A DNA stretch of 64,000 nt, taken from Cunninghamia lanceolata (Eukaryota; Streptophyta; Pinopsida; Cupressales; Cupressaceae). The notes beneath the pieces are model-generated. The model was given only the letters and a program-made list of their open reading frames with translations, was not told the DNA's origin and did not search any database. Of this stretch, positions 22,944-36,103 are shown in pieces. The position numbers and the translations under genes were made by a program. Where the stretch lies: NCBI GenBank assembly GCA_027924645.1, contig BSBN01001484.1:1426001-1490000 (forward strand), given 5' to 3'. How positions within the stretch are numbered: the first letter of the stretch is position 1; the number at the start of each line of letters is the position of its first letter.

Positions 22944-24406
22944 GTCTATAAACCCTCAATCCTAAACCCCAAGATTCAAAAATTTTAAACTAAAGGCTTA
23001 TAAATTAATTTGAATTTGAAGGAATGTAGGTTCTTATATTTCAAATGACACATACCGAGAATTTGAAAATATGATTCTCCCTGGTGTACTACAATCTCCC
23101 TAACCCTCTAGGATCTTGCTTCCATAATCTCACTTAGCAGTTGCAACTTCAATTTCCTATGTGCAATACCATGATTTAGGTTTTAACTTCTTAATTTTTT
23201 TCTTATTCTCAAACAATTGCTAAGTGCCAACTGTGAAGTAAAGTGAGTGAAACATGTTACATTCTCTTCTTATAAATTTTATTCTATTCTCGTGGAAGTT
23301 AATTTTTTTAAAATTATATTCTATTCTACTCTTCAGTACAAGTTTGTACTACCACTTCAAATGAAATTTAAGGATGGCCTGCAAGTCTACAACCTGAATT
23401 AATAATTTAATACATGTATGTTAAGTGATGGAATTGAAAACTATTGTATAATCACAACCATTAATCTTTCTAAATCTAATGACTCTAGATTGATTCTAGA
23501 AGTTTGAGTTTGCAAGTCTAGTGCTCCAGACATTTTGTTCTGGAATTCAACTACAATTGTCCATCGAAACATTCATCGAATGGTGAAACATCACACGGAA
23601 GTCTGAAGCTCCCTTTATATGAAGTCAGACCCACTTTATATGAAGTCTGAAGCTCCCTTTATATGAAGGCGATCCCACTTTGATGACTCATATAATAATA
23701 GTAAAATTAATGGTGGTGTTTTCATTTGTTATACCAAGAGTGATCCAATAGTGATCGCATCGTGCATGCTTCCATATAGCGGCAAGTGTTGAAGTTGTGA
23801 CAATGTGATATGGCAACACTTGTCCATTCCAAGGAAGTAAAAATGATGGTGGTGTTTTAAGGTGCTCGACTAATAAAGATCTAACGGTCTAGCGCATTGT
23901 GTAGCCTTAAAGTGTTGGTCTTTTGTTTGATATTGTGATATCACCCTGGCATGCGATGACTGTTGATTCAAGGACCAAGGTCTGGTCTTATCATACGATT
24001 GATATTCAAAAGAAGTGACTACTCATGACATGCAAACCTAGGCTACTAGGTTATGTTTAATTGAGCAATTAATGAGATGACAATAGGAAATAAGTGGATT
24101 TCATCCTCCATTTTGAAGTCCATTATGTACATTGACATTCTGAGCATATTGAAGACTTGTATGAGTTGAAGCAAGTTTTGACTAAGTATCTAGTGATTGC
24201 AACTTCAAAGTTTGGGTGCCACTACCCTAGCCCCTAATCACTGATAAAATGGTATGTTGATCAATATGGCTATATGTGACCTACATTGAATGCTAAATTT
24301 TGTGGTTTTGTGGTAGTATTGTAATTTGTAAAGCCCCTCCCAAGTTGTTAGAGTTATCAAGCCCTCACCCCCTTTTTCCTTGCAATCTGTCCTTTTTCCT
24401 GTAATC
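22944..24406. other. Intergenic stretch between the divergent T and U
   Basis: No coding frame is supported. It contains a short tandem repeat (23597-23680). A 67-codon antisense frame (24238-24441) overlaps the U start and is not supported. Confidence 0.4.
23597..23680. repeat. Short tandem repeat, about 22-bp unit
   Basis: gaagtctgaagctccctttatat alternates with gaagtcagacccactttatat, about four units in all. Confidence 0.65.
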
Positions 24407-26424
24407 ATGAGCCAGAGGTACAGCCATGGGGGTAAAATCAAGACGGATTTATCCCAAGACCTTATAAACCAGCTCCTGGGATCTTCTAAAAAATATAAAC
24501 ATGCCTAGGGCATCAAGGAATTGAAGATAGGTTTCAAGATTATCAACAATACATTAAGGATGCAATTATACCAATAGGAGGGTGGGAGCTATTTGATTTT
24601 GGATACAACCTTCGTTCCCTAGAAAAAAATCCATTTCACACATTTGGGAATTGGATTTAGGGAAATTAGTTTTCCCCAATGTATTTGTAAATGTGGACCT
24701 CATTCAAGAAATTAGACAAAGTTACGATTCAAAAACTCGGGTGCTATCAAATTATAAGGGTGAGCAACTTTTCCATCTAAATAGAGAATTGATAATTGAA
24801 GTGTTTGGTCTGAATCCCCTGACCCATGAAAGAATTGATGTTGAGGAGATAAAGAAGGAATACAATAGAAACAGGAAGGTTTACAAAACATACAAGTTAC
24901 CTCTTCATAGGCCAAGAAGCATGGGCAAGAATTTGAAAATATCTGACCATGAAACAAAACCTTTCATCATTGACATGTTTGAAGAATACTTTGTGAAGAC
25001 TTACTTTACCCTCTATCAAGTTTTTGAGATTAATTATAATCCCCTGATACCAAATCATTTAATGGTCATGATTGCTGATATACAAGATAAATACCAATAT
25101 AGAAGGTTTGATTATGCTACATTTCTAGTTAAACAAATTTATAAGGAATTGGTAGGATGCAAACAGGTAGATAATGCCCCCACATTTCCTAGGTATTCCT
25201 TGTTATGCCATATTTTATTGCACTGTGGGAGAAGATTCTGGGGCAGTGAATTATAGATCCAACATTAGACCAAGGATGAAGAGCATATGCCAATTCAGGG
25301 CAGAGTTCACTTATGGACTCATTTTGCAGCAATGCAAATTACCTGGTGTTTGAGGAGCATTTTGTACAAAGGGTGTTGGGACTATTAGGACAGGAGAGGC
25401 CTAGACTCTCCAAAAAGATAATAGACTTGCTAAGGCCTTTTGATAGAAAACTAGATGGTGTGATGGATCACAACTAGGGTGATTAGTTCATTTATAGGAA
25501 TGTAACCATAATTAGGGCTTATGGGGAAAATGTTAGACCCCACTTATTGCCCAAGAAAGTGCCCAAAAGGGTTGTATTTTTGGATATTATGTGGTAGTTG
25601 AATGAATCTGTTAAGTTTCACCTGAGAAATAGTAAAAAGGGACTTTCCTTCAACAATCAAGTTCCCTAGTTTCTTTATCAGTGCTAAAGAAGGTTTGGAG
25701 GTCCGCTTGGCAAAATTGTAACAATACAGACTACCCACAATAGAGCATAGGAATTATGACCCTGAACACTTTATTGACAGGGTAAGGAGACAGAAACATA
25801 GATTAAGGTTCAAGCATTATTTCAATGAGGAGGATTTTCTTAGAAATTATGTTTCAGATGCAGAGATGAAATTGAGAAGAGAAACTTGGGGTCTCATTCT
25901 CCTTGGAGAAAGGTCAAGCAAGTTGAAGAACCTTGCATACAATGGTGCTTTCAGTGAGATTGTTGATCCTATTCTTAGGATGAAAATGATGTTGGAACAT
26001 GCCAAGGAACTCAAGTTTGTAGCCAAAAGGAAGCCATAGTATCCTGAGAAGTAGCAATTTCCTAAGGAAAATATGGAAGAACCTACTCAACCTATGGTTG
26101 AGGAGGTTACAAGAGAGGCATGGAGTTCACTTCCTCCCCTTGTGCCAACTGTCGAAAATCAACCATTAGTTGATCACTCCTTGACACAGAAGGTTGAGGA
26201 AAACCAAATTGACTTGGATGAGGTGCAACAGGTGTTATGGTCCCCTCCTAGGAATGAAATACGGTTGCCTCCCCCATCAAGAACTTTATTGAGCCTACAA
26301 GAAAGTAGTGCATCTATAAAATGTGTCAGGGCATTGGCTTGCAAGGAATTTCTATCTAATGATGAATTCATTAAATCAAATGAATTCAGAGCTTTACTTG
26401 TGCAGAGGAACTCTGAGATGTACC
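24407..26424 (+). pseudogene. Pseudogene U, N-terminal segment (unrecognised protein family)
   Basis: The likely start is ATGAGCCAGAGGTACAGC (24407). The reading continues through frameshifts near 24475 and 24640 into GGWELFDFGYNLRSLEKNPF, then a long open stretch (24642-25256) with GEQLFHLNRELIIEVFGLNP and YSLLCHILLHCG. After several stops it reads YGENVRPHLLPKKVPKRVVF and AEMKLRRETWGLILLGERSS, then a final open part (26073-26424). The stops replace probable Gln (HN-stop-GD-stop-FIY; IMW-stop-LNES). The V solo LTR follows at codon YL of EMYL. T shares several motifs with it. Function unknown. Its size (about 1120 codons with all segments) and decay pattern suggest a transposon-type rather than a housekeeping protein. 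Confidence 0.6.
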
Positions 26425-28787
26425 TATACACTCAAAAACATGACTCGGTAGCCTGGGCCAGTTAAGTCATCTTTGGTGCACACATGGACCCCGCTCCTTG
26501 CCATGGGGAGAACCTCCACGTCACTCTCACTCTCGTGGGATTAGCCAGTCGAGAGGAGGTAAGACACGGGGATGGTCTGGCTCACTTGAGAGCTGGACTT
26601 CACAGAGAGTGGTCGGTCAGTCATGGGGATTTTCTTGTGTGTTGATTTTGATCTAACATTCTATGACTATTGTGGTTGGAATAACTATATGACCCGAAGG
26701 GTCACTAATCACTATTCTCCAATTTGGATTTTGAAGATTCCAACATTGCATAGGTTGATGACTGTTCTTGTTGATGTTTTGGTTGAGTTGGAGTTGTTCT
26801 TCGAATTGTTGGATAATGACTTGGGTTTGAATATCCTCAACCTATATTGTTATTATTGAACCGTTAGTTGATCATTGTTGTTGTCTAGAATGACTTTCCT
26901 CAATCTCTTCGAGGACTGCCCTCACCTACTCGCCTCTAAGGCTAGGGCACATTCATGAGCCCAAACTGAGAGAGTTGGCTAGAGTTAACATCGATTTGAC
27001 TTAGGGTTTGTTGACCTAAGGTTTAACTTTACATTTTGACCTTGTGTTGGATTCAAGGGTTTGACTAATATTGACCAAAGTTGACCTTGTGTTGGAATCA
27101 AGGGTTTGCAATCTTCTTGTGACGCTAATGTTTTTGTGCCTTTTTTGGTTTTTGAATGCATGCAAGCCTATATGAGTGCAAAACAATATTTTTTTGTGCT
27201 TTTTTAGATCTTTATGGAAATAAAGTTCTTTTTCTAATCTAGAAATTGAAATATGTATGCAATCTAAGATGTAGTTAACTAATGCAATTTGACCTATGTT
27301 TTTGTTTGATTTTATGGATTTTTAGAAAAAATACTCTAGGGAAATGAAATTTCCTTGAAAACAAACTAATCTAAAGAACTTTGAAAGAAAAATAATTTAA
27401 CAATGCAAATCCTATTTAGCCTATCAAGGAAATTGCAATATCAAATTACTATTCCCAAGAGAAAATTTAGATTTTCTAATTACTATAAAAAAAGCACTAA
27501 GGAACCTAGAATATGAGACGCATGAGCCTCCACTACCCTCTAAAATCCTTGTGTCAGAAACCTCTTTGTCCTCTTGTGCCAGCAAGGATATCCACTTGGC
27601 AACAACAGGAAAGGGAATGCAAAAGAGCTTTTGAAAGCTTGAAACATGAGCTCAATGTGAGCTTGTAAGCACTACAGCTTGCAATTTGGGTAGTGTATCA
27701 AAGTGATATGAAGATTTTAGCAAAGCTTAGATGAAATAACAATAAAGAAAAAGGCTCGAATGTCTTGTGTGAGCATATGGATGCTATTTGTGCAGCAAAA
27801 ACATGCAAAGACTAGATGCACAAATGAAATTGTCTCCCTTTGTGCTTGAGGGAGGAGGGTATTTATAGGTTGAAAGAGGCTAAGAGAGGTGGGAGAGGAT
27901 GGAGAGTTAACTCCCTTGATTGGAGAGTTAACTCAAAAGACCAAGGAGTGATCTAGGCTAATTAGGGAGTGATCAAGCCAATATAGCTTATCATTGAAGA
28001 AAAAGTGAAGTTAGCATGAATATATGAGTTGACAAGTTGATATAGAAAAGAGCTAATTATGCATTCTTGGAGGCTTGGAATAGTTAACTCTATGTTTAGA
28101 CCAAAAACTTATGCAAATAGGAAGAAAAATAGGTCAAAATAAAGCTTTTTCACATCCAAAACTCAAGTTCTTTCACGGCTGGAAAAGATGACAAGGTCAC
28201 CCATGGGTCACCCCTTTTGTCAGTCTAGGTCACCTGGGGGCAACCCATGGGTGACCCATAGAGGGGAGGTCCTGGGTTGGAAAGCGGGGTTGGAGATTGT
28301 TAGTCAGGTGAAAAGGAGGTGAACTGCCTCCAGAAACTAGTCAAAGGGGGTCAAAATCCAAATCTCCACTTGCAAAAGTCAAATCTCTAAGGGGAGATCC
28401 TAAAATAATAGGGGGAGATTTAGATTGGTTGACCAAAACTAAAAATTGAAAGTTGGAAATGGCTAGGGAGGTCCTGTAGAAGGATCCTAGTGGTGGAAAT
28501 GGATGAAAAACACTAGGGAAAGGTCAAAACACAACAAAAAGATGAATACAAGGCTTAGGGACAAAGTCACAAGCACATGAAACAAGAATCGACAAGTATC
28601 AAAAGGCGTCGAAAGCGAGGAGAAGGTTAGCTTGACAAAGGGGAAATAACAAGAGGAGGAAAAACCCAAATGCTACCAAGAAAATCACTGCTGAGAGGGT
28701 ATTATTTCATGTTTACATGTATGTGACAAGGATTGTGAGTCATAATCGAGGTCCTCGTGGAGCCCATGCATGATTTTGGTGCTTATA
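26425..28787 (-). mobile_element. Solo LTR V, copy A, inserted in U
   Basis: The 2363-bp insertion starts TATACACTC and ends GTGCTTATA on the plus strand. It is flanked by the exact duplication GTACC (26420-26424 and 28788-28792). It matches 52934-55241. The minus strand carries CCTATAAATA (27860-27869), so the LTR reads leftwards, antisense to U. No internal coding region or second LTR is present. Removing it with one GTACC rejoins U in frame as NSEMYL then KKLNEEQ. Confidence 0.85.
27860..27869 (-). promoter_or_regulatory. TATA box of solo LTR V copy A
   Basis: The minus strand reads CCTATAAATA, at the same place in copy B (54329-54338). Confidence 0.45.
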
Positions 28788-28792
28788 GTACC

Positions 28793-29790
28793 TAAAGAAG
28801 TTAAATGAGGAACAAGGTAAAGCTAAAAATGAGGATAAGGTGACAATTGCTCAGAGGGTTTTGAAGGAAGTTGACATGGATGTTGGTAGCATTACTCCTG
28901 AGGAAGGAAGAAGGTTAGTAAAAGAAAGTGGTTTTTTCTCTTTCCAGGATGGGATATCTCATCCGCTATTGCTATGGATACTATTAGAAGGTAAGATCAA
29001 TTTGATGATGAAGTATTGACACATAAGAAAGTAGAAGAATTGTTTGGATCAGGTTTTAGTGCCACTCATGAGACTTTGGAAATTTTCCTATGGCTCCATG
29101 TGATAATAAACCACAACTGGAAAGGGATGTAAAAGAGCTCACATGCCAGTTAATTGTGAGAAGATTAAGTGAAACCACTATCCCTTAGGCTGCATTGTTG
29201 GTGGTAGCTACAACAAAATTCAGTGAAGCTGCAACAAGGAAACTACAAGCAGAACTATACAAACAAAGGGAGGATTATGTGAAGTTATTACATGAGTACA
29301 ACAAGCTCAAATCACTTGTTCCTTCCACTGAAATTGAAGTCTTATCAACACCTTTTGTGTCTAGTCCAAAGAGTTTATCAGGTTATGAAGGAGATTATAT
29401 GACTGTTACTGAATTACAAGAGAACTTGAGAAGAAGCAACAATCTGATTGACAAACTCAAAGAAGAGCACAAAAGTGAATAGGAAGCTCTGATTAAAAAC
29501 TTCTTGGATCATCAGATGAGTAAAATGTTGAATAAGGTAGATGATGCATCAGTTTGTCGAAGTAATTTGAAAAAGGCAATTGAAAGCCACACCGTGAATG
29601 AGTTAGCATTAAGGGATATTCTAGGTACTTGGATTCCCCATGTGTAGGTGATGAATCATATTTATAATAGTGCCAACATAGGTTTTGATGTACCAAATTG
29701 AGTGATTAGCACACATGAAGTCATATGACTTTTGAATGAAGTCTCTACTTTTCATGACTGACTTGATATAATGCTAAAGGATAGAATTAA
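28793..29790 (+). pseudogene. Pseudogene U, second segment
   Basis: It continues U after V: KKLNEEQGKAKNEDKVTIAQ, SITPEEGRRLVKESGFFSFQ, then a 95-codon coiled-coil frame at 29195-29482 and HVQ/stop-VMNHIYNSANIGFDVPN. TGA and TAG stops sit at probable Arg and Gln positions (TFHD-stop-LDIMLKDR). It ends at the copia insertion inside the codons for DRINS. Confidence 0.6.
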
Positions 29791-30240
29791 TGTTAGAATC
29801 TGAAAAGATTAATAACCCAGAAAACTAGTGCAAATGAATAGATATCTAAACTATGAATGCAAATGATATGAAATCAAAATAGCAACATAGAGTCAGTCTC
29901 CAAGAGAGTAATGCAAATACTAGAAGCAAAATAGCATTAAGAGGATGCAAAAGCAAAAGATGCAAAAACAAGCCAGGTAGCATGCTTATATAGACCAGGG
30001 AGAGGGAGGAGGTGGCAACACCGACCAATCAGGAGCAACCATCTATCGGACTAAAGATAGCAAAGTATCTTCCCGAGATAGCTAATGGATGCTAACATGT
30101 AGGAAGGTGACACCTCGCAACCACTCACCTAATAAGACATGCTTTATTAACCTAAGCGAGATTAATAGAAGTGTAGGAAAAACCTAGGAATATAGGGAAA
30201 AAATAAATAACCCACTAGGAAATAAAAACCTACACTAACA
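29791..30240 (-). repeat. 3' LTR of the copia element
   Basis: 450 bp, near-identical to 35649-36098. The plus-strand CCCCCCAT at 30241-30248 is the minus-strand polypurine tract ATGGGGGG next to it. Confidence 0.93.
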
Positions 30241-30399
30241 CCCCCCATAAGCGAAGTTTAGGTGGATGTAGAAATGGGTCCCAGCAAGTTAAGCCTGATG
30301 AGGTACCCATGTACATAAAATTCCCCCCCAAAGTAGAGAGAGTCAAAACTCTGAGTGAGAGGAAGAAGCCCCCCCAGAAGATGAAGCATCCTGCACCCC

Positions 30400-32269
30400 C
30401 AGCAAAGCTCGCAAATGAAGGAACTTGCTCTCAGTAAAGGGTTTGGTGAAGATATCAGCAACCTACTCAGAAGTCAGACAGTAGCAAAGGTCGATGACGT
30501 GGCCATGGATGAGCTCCCAGATGTAGTGCATGTAGACCTCTATGTGTTTGGTCTGCTGATGATGGACCAGATTCCATGAGATCTGAATGGTACTCTAGTT
30601 GTCACAAAATATGACTGATGGCCGCCTGATCTGGATACCAAACTCAGTGAGAAGATTCTAAAGCCAAATGGCCTCAGTGGTGGCATTCACAGCCCCCTGA
30701 TACTCAGCCTCAGTAGAAGATAGAGCAATAGCAGACTGCTTCTTGCTCGACCAACAAATAGGACCTGAACCAAGTGAGAAGCTATAACCTGAAGTAGACT
30801 TGTGATCCTGAGAATCGCCCAACCCAATCTAAATCTATGTAGCCCACCAAGTCAAGCTCAATGCCCGCTGCGTAGTGAATACCAAAAATGTAACTACCCT
30901 GAATGTAGTGAAGGATCCGCTTGGCTGCTTCCCAGTGTAGCTCATGAGGCTCCTACATGAATCAAGAGACCATGCCTAAAGCATATGAAATGGCAGGTCT
31001 TGTATGAGTCAGATAAATGAGACTCCCAACAAGTGGAGAAGAACACTGGGCCTCAAGTTTAACTCCAGAAAGAAAGGGAGTCAGAGCAGGCTTGCAGTCA
31101 GCCATATGAAAGCTCGAGAGAAAATCTAGAGCATACTTGGACTGGTTGATGGTGATCCCAGAAGCAGATTGGTAGATCTCAATCCCAAGAAAGTAATGCA
31201 AAAAGCCTAAGTCAATCATCAAAAACCTGTCATGAAGGGTAGTTTTGATAGCCCCAATGGTGGATGAAGAACTCCCTGTGATAAGCAAGTCATCAACATA
31301 CAAAACCAAAAATAGGAGTGAATCATCTTGCTGCAGAATGTAGACATTGCGATCAGAATGACACCGAGTGAACCCAACTGATAGAAGGAAGGAGTCCATC
31401 TTGGCATACCAGGCCTGAGGAGCTTGTTTGAGGCCATAGAGAGACTTCTGAAGATGGCACACAAGTAAAGAATCCTGAAGGAACCCCTGTGGCTGCTCCA
31501 TGTAGATCTCCTCCTGAAGGTCACCGTGAAGAAAAGCACTCTTCACATCCATCTGGTGTACTTCCCAATGATTAGCTATAGCAATGGCAAGAACAAGTCG
31601 GATAGAATTCATTCGGGCAACTGGCGTAAAAGTCTCAGAGTAGTCAATCCCAGGAACCTGGGATAATCCTTTGGTGACCAAGCGAGCCTTATGCTTGTCA
31701 ACTGACCCATCTGCTACAAATTTTGTCTGATAGATCCACTTACATCGAACAATTTTTCTTCCCTTATGAAGAGGGACAAGATCCCAAGTGTGGTTCCTCA
31801 TCAAGGAACTATACTCCTCCTGCATAGTTGTATCCCACTCAAGAATACCAAAAGCCTCATGAAAAGACTATGGATCTGAGGCAGTAGCAATGAAGACATG
31901 TGGAGCATCCTGGAACTGTGAACGAGTCCGCCTGGTGTCTGATGGATCCCCAACGCAATCACCTGTAGAATGCAAGGTCTGTCTAGCCCAAAGTGGATTG
32001 GAAGATGGAGAATCTAGAGGAGAATCATCAACCTCTGAATGATGACTAAGAGAGGAAGGAGGTGAGTCCTCTAAATCACTCTCTACATCAGAAGTGGAGG
32101 TAGAAGACTGCTTAGGTGAATCTGACTCATTAGAAGATCTGTCATGTATCCCAAGTGACTCCAATGTCAAGGTAGGAGTTAGAGAAGTGATAGAAAGTGA
32201 GCTCAAAGAGCCCTCCTCAAACTGAACACTCGTCTCAATGAACAACTCATGTGTAGTAGGGTGGAGCAA
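30400..32269 (-). pseudogene. Copia reverse transcriptase and RNase H (decayed)
   Basis: The open frame 31825-30962 holds the copia reverse transcriptase: VRCKWIYQTKF, VDKHKARLVTKG, ARMNSIRLVLAIA, HQMDVKSAFLHGDLQEEIYM, SLYGLKQAPQAW and the catalytic VLYVDDLLITG. RNase H follows below 30962 with stops (EPHELHWEAAKRILHYIQGS, YIDLDWVG). The stretch 32269-31868 is the acidic linker after integrase. This region is in a different frame from gag-protease-integrase, so a frameshift lies between 32795 and 32270. These enzymes copy the element RNA into DNA. This copy cannot make a functional product. Confidence 0.92.
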
Positions 32270-34466
32270 ACCGATAACCCTTCACACCATCAGGATAACC
32301 TACAAATATGCAAGGTCTGTTCTGCAGATCCAAGGCCTTGCATTTCTTTGTAGGAATGTGGGCCCATGCAGGAGAACCAAAAACTTGAAAGTGCTTAACT
32401 GATGGTTTCTGACCGCTCCAAGCTTCAAAAGGAGTGACTCCCTTTAAGGCTCGATGAGGAACACGGTTCTGGATATAACAAGCATAGTTAATGGCCTTTG
32501 CCCAATACTATGATGCAAGTGATCTGGAGTGAATCATGCAGTTCGCCATTTCCTTCAAGGACCTATTCTTCCATTTTGCAACACTGTTATGCTGACGATT
32601 GTATGGAACTAAATGTTGCAAATCAATCCCCTCTGAAGTGCAAAACCTCTCAAACTGATGGTTGACATACTCACCACCATTGTCAGTGCGTAAAACTTTG
32701 ATGGCTTTCCCGGATTGCTTCTCTACAAAAGTTTTGAAGTCCTAAAAATGATCAAATACCTCTAACTTCTGTTTGAGAAAGTACACCCAAGTATATCAAG
32801 AAAAGTCATCAATGAATGCAAGGACATATCTAGCCCTGCTGAAAGAAGGATACTGAAATCGACCAGCCAAATCACTGTGAACTAACTCCAGTATCTGTGA
32901 AGCTCTCCATGCCTTACCTTTGTCAAATTTTTCCTTAGGATGCTTACCAAGAATGCAACCTTGGCAAACACCACCTAAAAACTGAACTGAAGGCAACCCT
33001 GTGACCATGCTCTGTTGGTTGAGCTGCTGCAAGTAGCGGAAGTTAAGATGGCCAAATTGCTCATGCCATAATCTACTCACATCATTAGAATGAGTGAGCA
33101 AAATAGTCGAAGGAGGATCAAGAACAAAGTGAGAAAATAGATAGAGCTGTGACTGATGATCTGCTCTCCCAACTGCAACTGTAGAACCACTGTGCAACTC
33201 ACGAATCTCCACTAAATCAGGAGTGAACTCAACCCGCTTGCCTAAACCTGTGTGAGTGATATGGTATACCAATAGGAGATTAGTTGATAATGAGGGCAGT
33301 CAAAGAACATCATGGAATGTGTCATCCCCCACATCAACAGACCCTCTCCCACACACCTCAACAGGAGTGTCATCACCCATCAAAATAGAAGGCATAGTAC
33401 ATGGCTCTAAAGATACAAGTTCTTCCTTAGATGAAGCCATGTGGTGTGAAGCACCTGAATCAAGAATCCAGGTGGATGGTGAAGAAGCAACTACAACAAG
33501 GGCCTTGCCCTTTCCTTTCCCCTTGCTATTTTCTTTTGCCTTGTTAGACCCCTCATTAGAACTCTGTTTGATAGACTCAGGAACACTGATATTACTCTTC
33601 TCAAGAATGTGTGTCAAGTGATCAATTTATTTCTTCAGACATTTATGTTCATCATGACCAGGTCTTTTACAATAGGCACATTGGACCCTCTCTTTCTTAG
33701 GCTTGTCGCCCTTGGAAGATTAGGTCTCATTAGTTGCTTTTGAGGAAACCAATATCTGATCCTTCTTCTCCTTGCTATTCTTCTATTTCTTATCCTTAAT
33801 ATTGTTGTTACTACTTTGTCCTTTCTGTTCTTTTGTGCCTTGGTTGGTAGCCAAGGCATGTGACTTAGAGGACTTAAGAGTGTCCATCTAGATTAGCTTG
33901 TCCTATTCCCAAGTGAGATTGACAGCAAAATCATCTAAAGATGGCATGGTGAATTGAGTACCAAGTGCACCCTTAGTAGCATAGAAGGTAGAAACAAACA
34001 CAGAATATTCTGAACTTAGCTTAGAGAGAATACTAAGAATTAGTTGTTCATCTTTCTTTTTAATTTCACATTGTTTTAACTACAACCTTAGTGATTTCAA
34101 TTCAGTGAAGAAATCCTAGATTGTGTTGAAATTGCCTGGACTTAAACTAATTAGTTCATTTTCCAACATATGACCCCTCATTGAATCTTGTGTGCCAAAT
34201 AGTGTTTCTAACTTTGTCCAGATTTTATTTGGTGTATTCAAAGATTCAATATGAAAGAGCAAATTAGGAGAAATAGACAAACACAATGTTCCATATGCCT
34301 CATCACATTTGTTAAACCACTTAGGCTTATCTTCATCTTTAGCAGATTCAGTTTCAAGTCCCATAGTTATCCTATTTAATCTAGCTTTCCTTAAGTGAAT
34401 TGTCATGCGTGATTTCCACTCAAAGTAATTGTATGGAGTTAGGATGGGTAGATTTGTTTGATCCAT
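32270..34466 (-). pseudogene. Copia gag, protease and integrase (decayed)
   Basis: Gag starts at 34466 (MDQTNLPILTPYNYFEWKSR), then EAYGTLCLSI and the knuckle CAYCKRPGHDEHKC (about 33640-33687). The protease site WILDSGASHHM is intact. The pre-integrase zinc region (LWHEQFGHLN, GVCQGCILGKH) and integrase core (LVHSDLAG, YVLAFIDDFS, LRTDNGGEYV) follow. The third catalytic residue, Glu in the usual VAERKNR, is Lys here (VAKWKNRSL), so integrase would be dead even without the stops. Nearly all in-frame stops fall at expected Gln or Arg codons (DFFTELK, LKQCEI, DKLI, DFKTF and YTWVY contexts). Confidence 0.92.
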
Positions 34467-35636
34467 GATGAAGAAATGTAGAGAAGAAATGTCGAAAAGA
34501 AGAGAACACAACCAAGACAACCCCCCCTTTTCACTCAATCAAAGAACCCCCCCAAGAAAATATGATTTGGCACTTTATATTAGTGTGTTTACAACTACCA
34601 CTAGCAAGAAATACTAAGTGGTCTTGAGTTCAATGCATTACAAAACCCTCACGAAGAGCATATGCTAAAAATATAACTTTGGCACAATACTTAGAGAAAT
34701 AAACAGCACCATTGCGATCTACTTGAAAAATATGCACTTTCAAAAAAAGAATTGCCTCGATACGAGGTCGTATGTAAAATTTATGATCCTCCAAAGTTCC
34801 CAAAATGAGAACTGTGCAATGTCACGACTGAGAATCTACAATTTCTAAAAAATCTCAGCATCAAAATCAAGAAACGTCTACACTAGTGCATAGAGCACGA
34901 AAAAATAGCCAAAATAAAAAAAAATCGTGGGAAAAGGAGTCCGTATGAGCAAGAACGGAGCATTTGAAAACTACCTTCAAAACTGCAACTGCCAATGAAG
35001 AGGGGTCATGTTGTAGCTTTCTGAGCATGTTTCTACAAAATATATATACTGTATGCAAAAACAAAAAGATACCCAGATGGTTTTTCTATGCTGTGAACAA
35101 AACCTAGAAGGCATTTTTCTTTCTAGTGTACAAAAGATGTTGATTTAGTGTAAACAGAATGCCTTTAGCTACAAAAAATGACCCCAGCAACCAAAAAATG
35201 ACATACAAAGGCTGAATTAGCTACCTAAGACAAGCAATGGCATGCTAAAACCTACAATATTGATTGAAAACACCAAATATGCAAGCTGGTTGTTAGATTT
35301 GAGTTCGAAACCTCGGTTCTGCAATTGTGTATAACGATCTCTGATTTCAGTGAAACAAAAGCCAAATCTGACTTTCTCAAGCCTCCTGGACGCATTGGAA
35401 CAACTAGAAATGCTTCTAGTATAACCAGAAATGTTGCAATCACATAGATTTCATAAAACACATGTGCAAACCCTAGAGATTAAAAAAGTTTCCGTCAAAC
35501 TTTTTTGATTCTCAAGATCATCTGAAGATGCAAGAGAAGAGCATACTGGGTTTTTAAAAAAATTGTAATAAGATTTATTAGCCCCCCTTGAATCTCTCAA
35601 ATATGGAAACTGAAATCTACTCTTACACATAGAATT
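34467..35636 (-). other. Copia untranslated leader
   Basis: About 1.17 kb between the primer site and the gag start has no coding frame. The antisense and short frames here are not supported. Confidence 0.6.
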
Positions 35637-35648
35637 GCTCTGATACCA
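35637..35648 (-). other. Primer-binding site of the copia element
   Basis: The minus strand reads TGGTATCAGAGC immediately after the 5' LTR, a perfect match to the plant initiator tRNA-Met primer site. Confidence 0.95.
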
Positions 35649-36098
35649 TGTTAGAATCTAAAAAGATTAATAACCCAGAAAACTAGTGCAAACAAATAGA
35701 TATCTAAACTATGAATGCAAATGATACGAAATCAAAATAGCAACATAGAGACAGTCTCCAAGAGAGTAATGCAAATGCTAGAAGCAAAATAGCATTAAGA
35801 GGATGCAAAAGCAAAAGATGTAAAATACAAGCGAGGTAGCATGCTTATATAGACCAGGGAGAGGGAGGAGGTGGCAACACCGACCAATTAGGAGCAACCA
35901 TCTATCAGACTAAAAATAGCAAAGTATCTTCCCAAGATAGATAATGGATGCTGACATGTAGGAAGGTGACACCTCACAACCACTCACCTAATAAAACATG
36001 TTTATTAACCTAAGCGAGATTAATATAAGTGTAGGAAAAACCTAGGAATATAGGGAAAAAATAAATAACCCACTAGGAAATAAAAACCTACACTAACA
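35649..36098 (-). repeat. 5' LTR of the copia element
   Basis: 450 bp. The minus strand contains TATATAAG (35844-35851), a plausible promoter for the element. Confidence 0.93.
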
Positions 36099-36103
36099 AT
36101 TAA

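Larger units (their letters stand above)
29791..36098 (-). mobile_element. Complete Ty1/copia LTR retrotransposon (decayed), inserted in U
   Basis: The element is 6308 bp with two 450-bp LTRs (TGTTAGAATC...CACTAACA) and the exact target duplication ATTAA (29786-29790 and 36099-36103). On the minus strand, in order: 5' LTR, primer site for initiator tRNA-Met, 1.17-kb leader, gag, protease, integrase, reverse transcriptase, RNase H, polypurine tract, 3' LTR. This gene order (integrase before reverse transcriptase) defines copia. All domains are present but broken by about ten stops and at least one frameshift. Confidence 0.95.

Noticed and set aside
24407..29482. U as an intact intron-containing gene with V and the copia element as introns
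   Set aside because: Exact 5-bp duplications and LTR ends mark both breaks as insertions, and the joined reading still has many stops and frameshifts.
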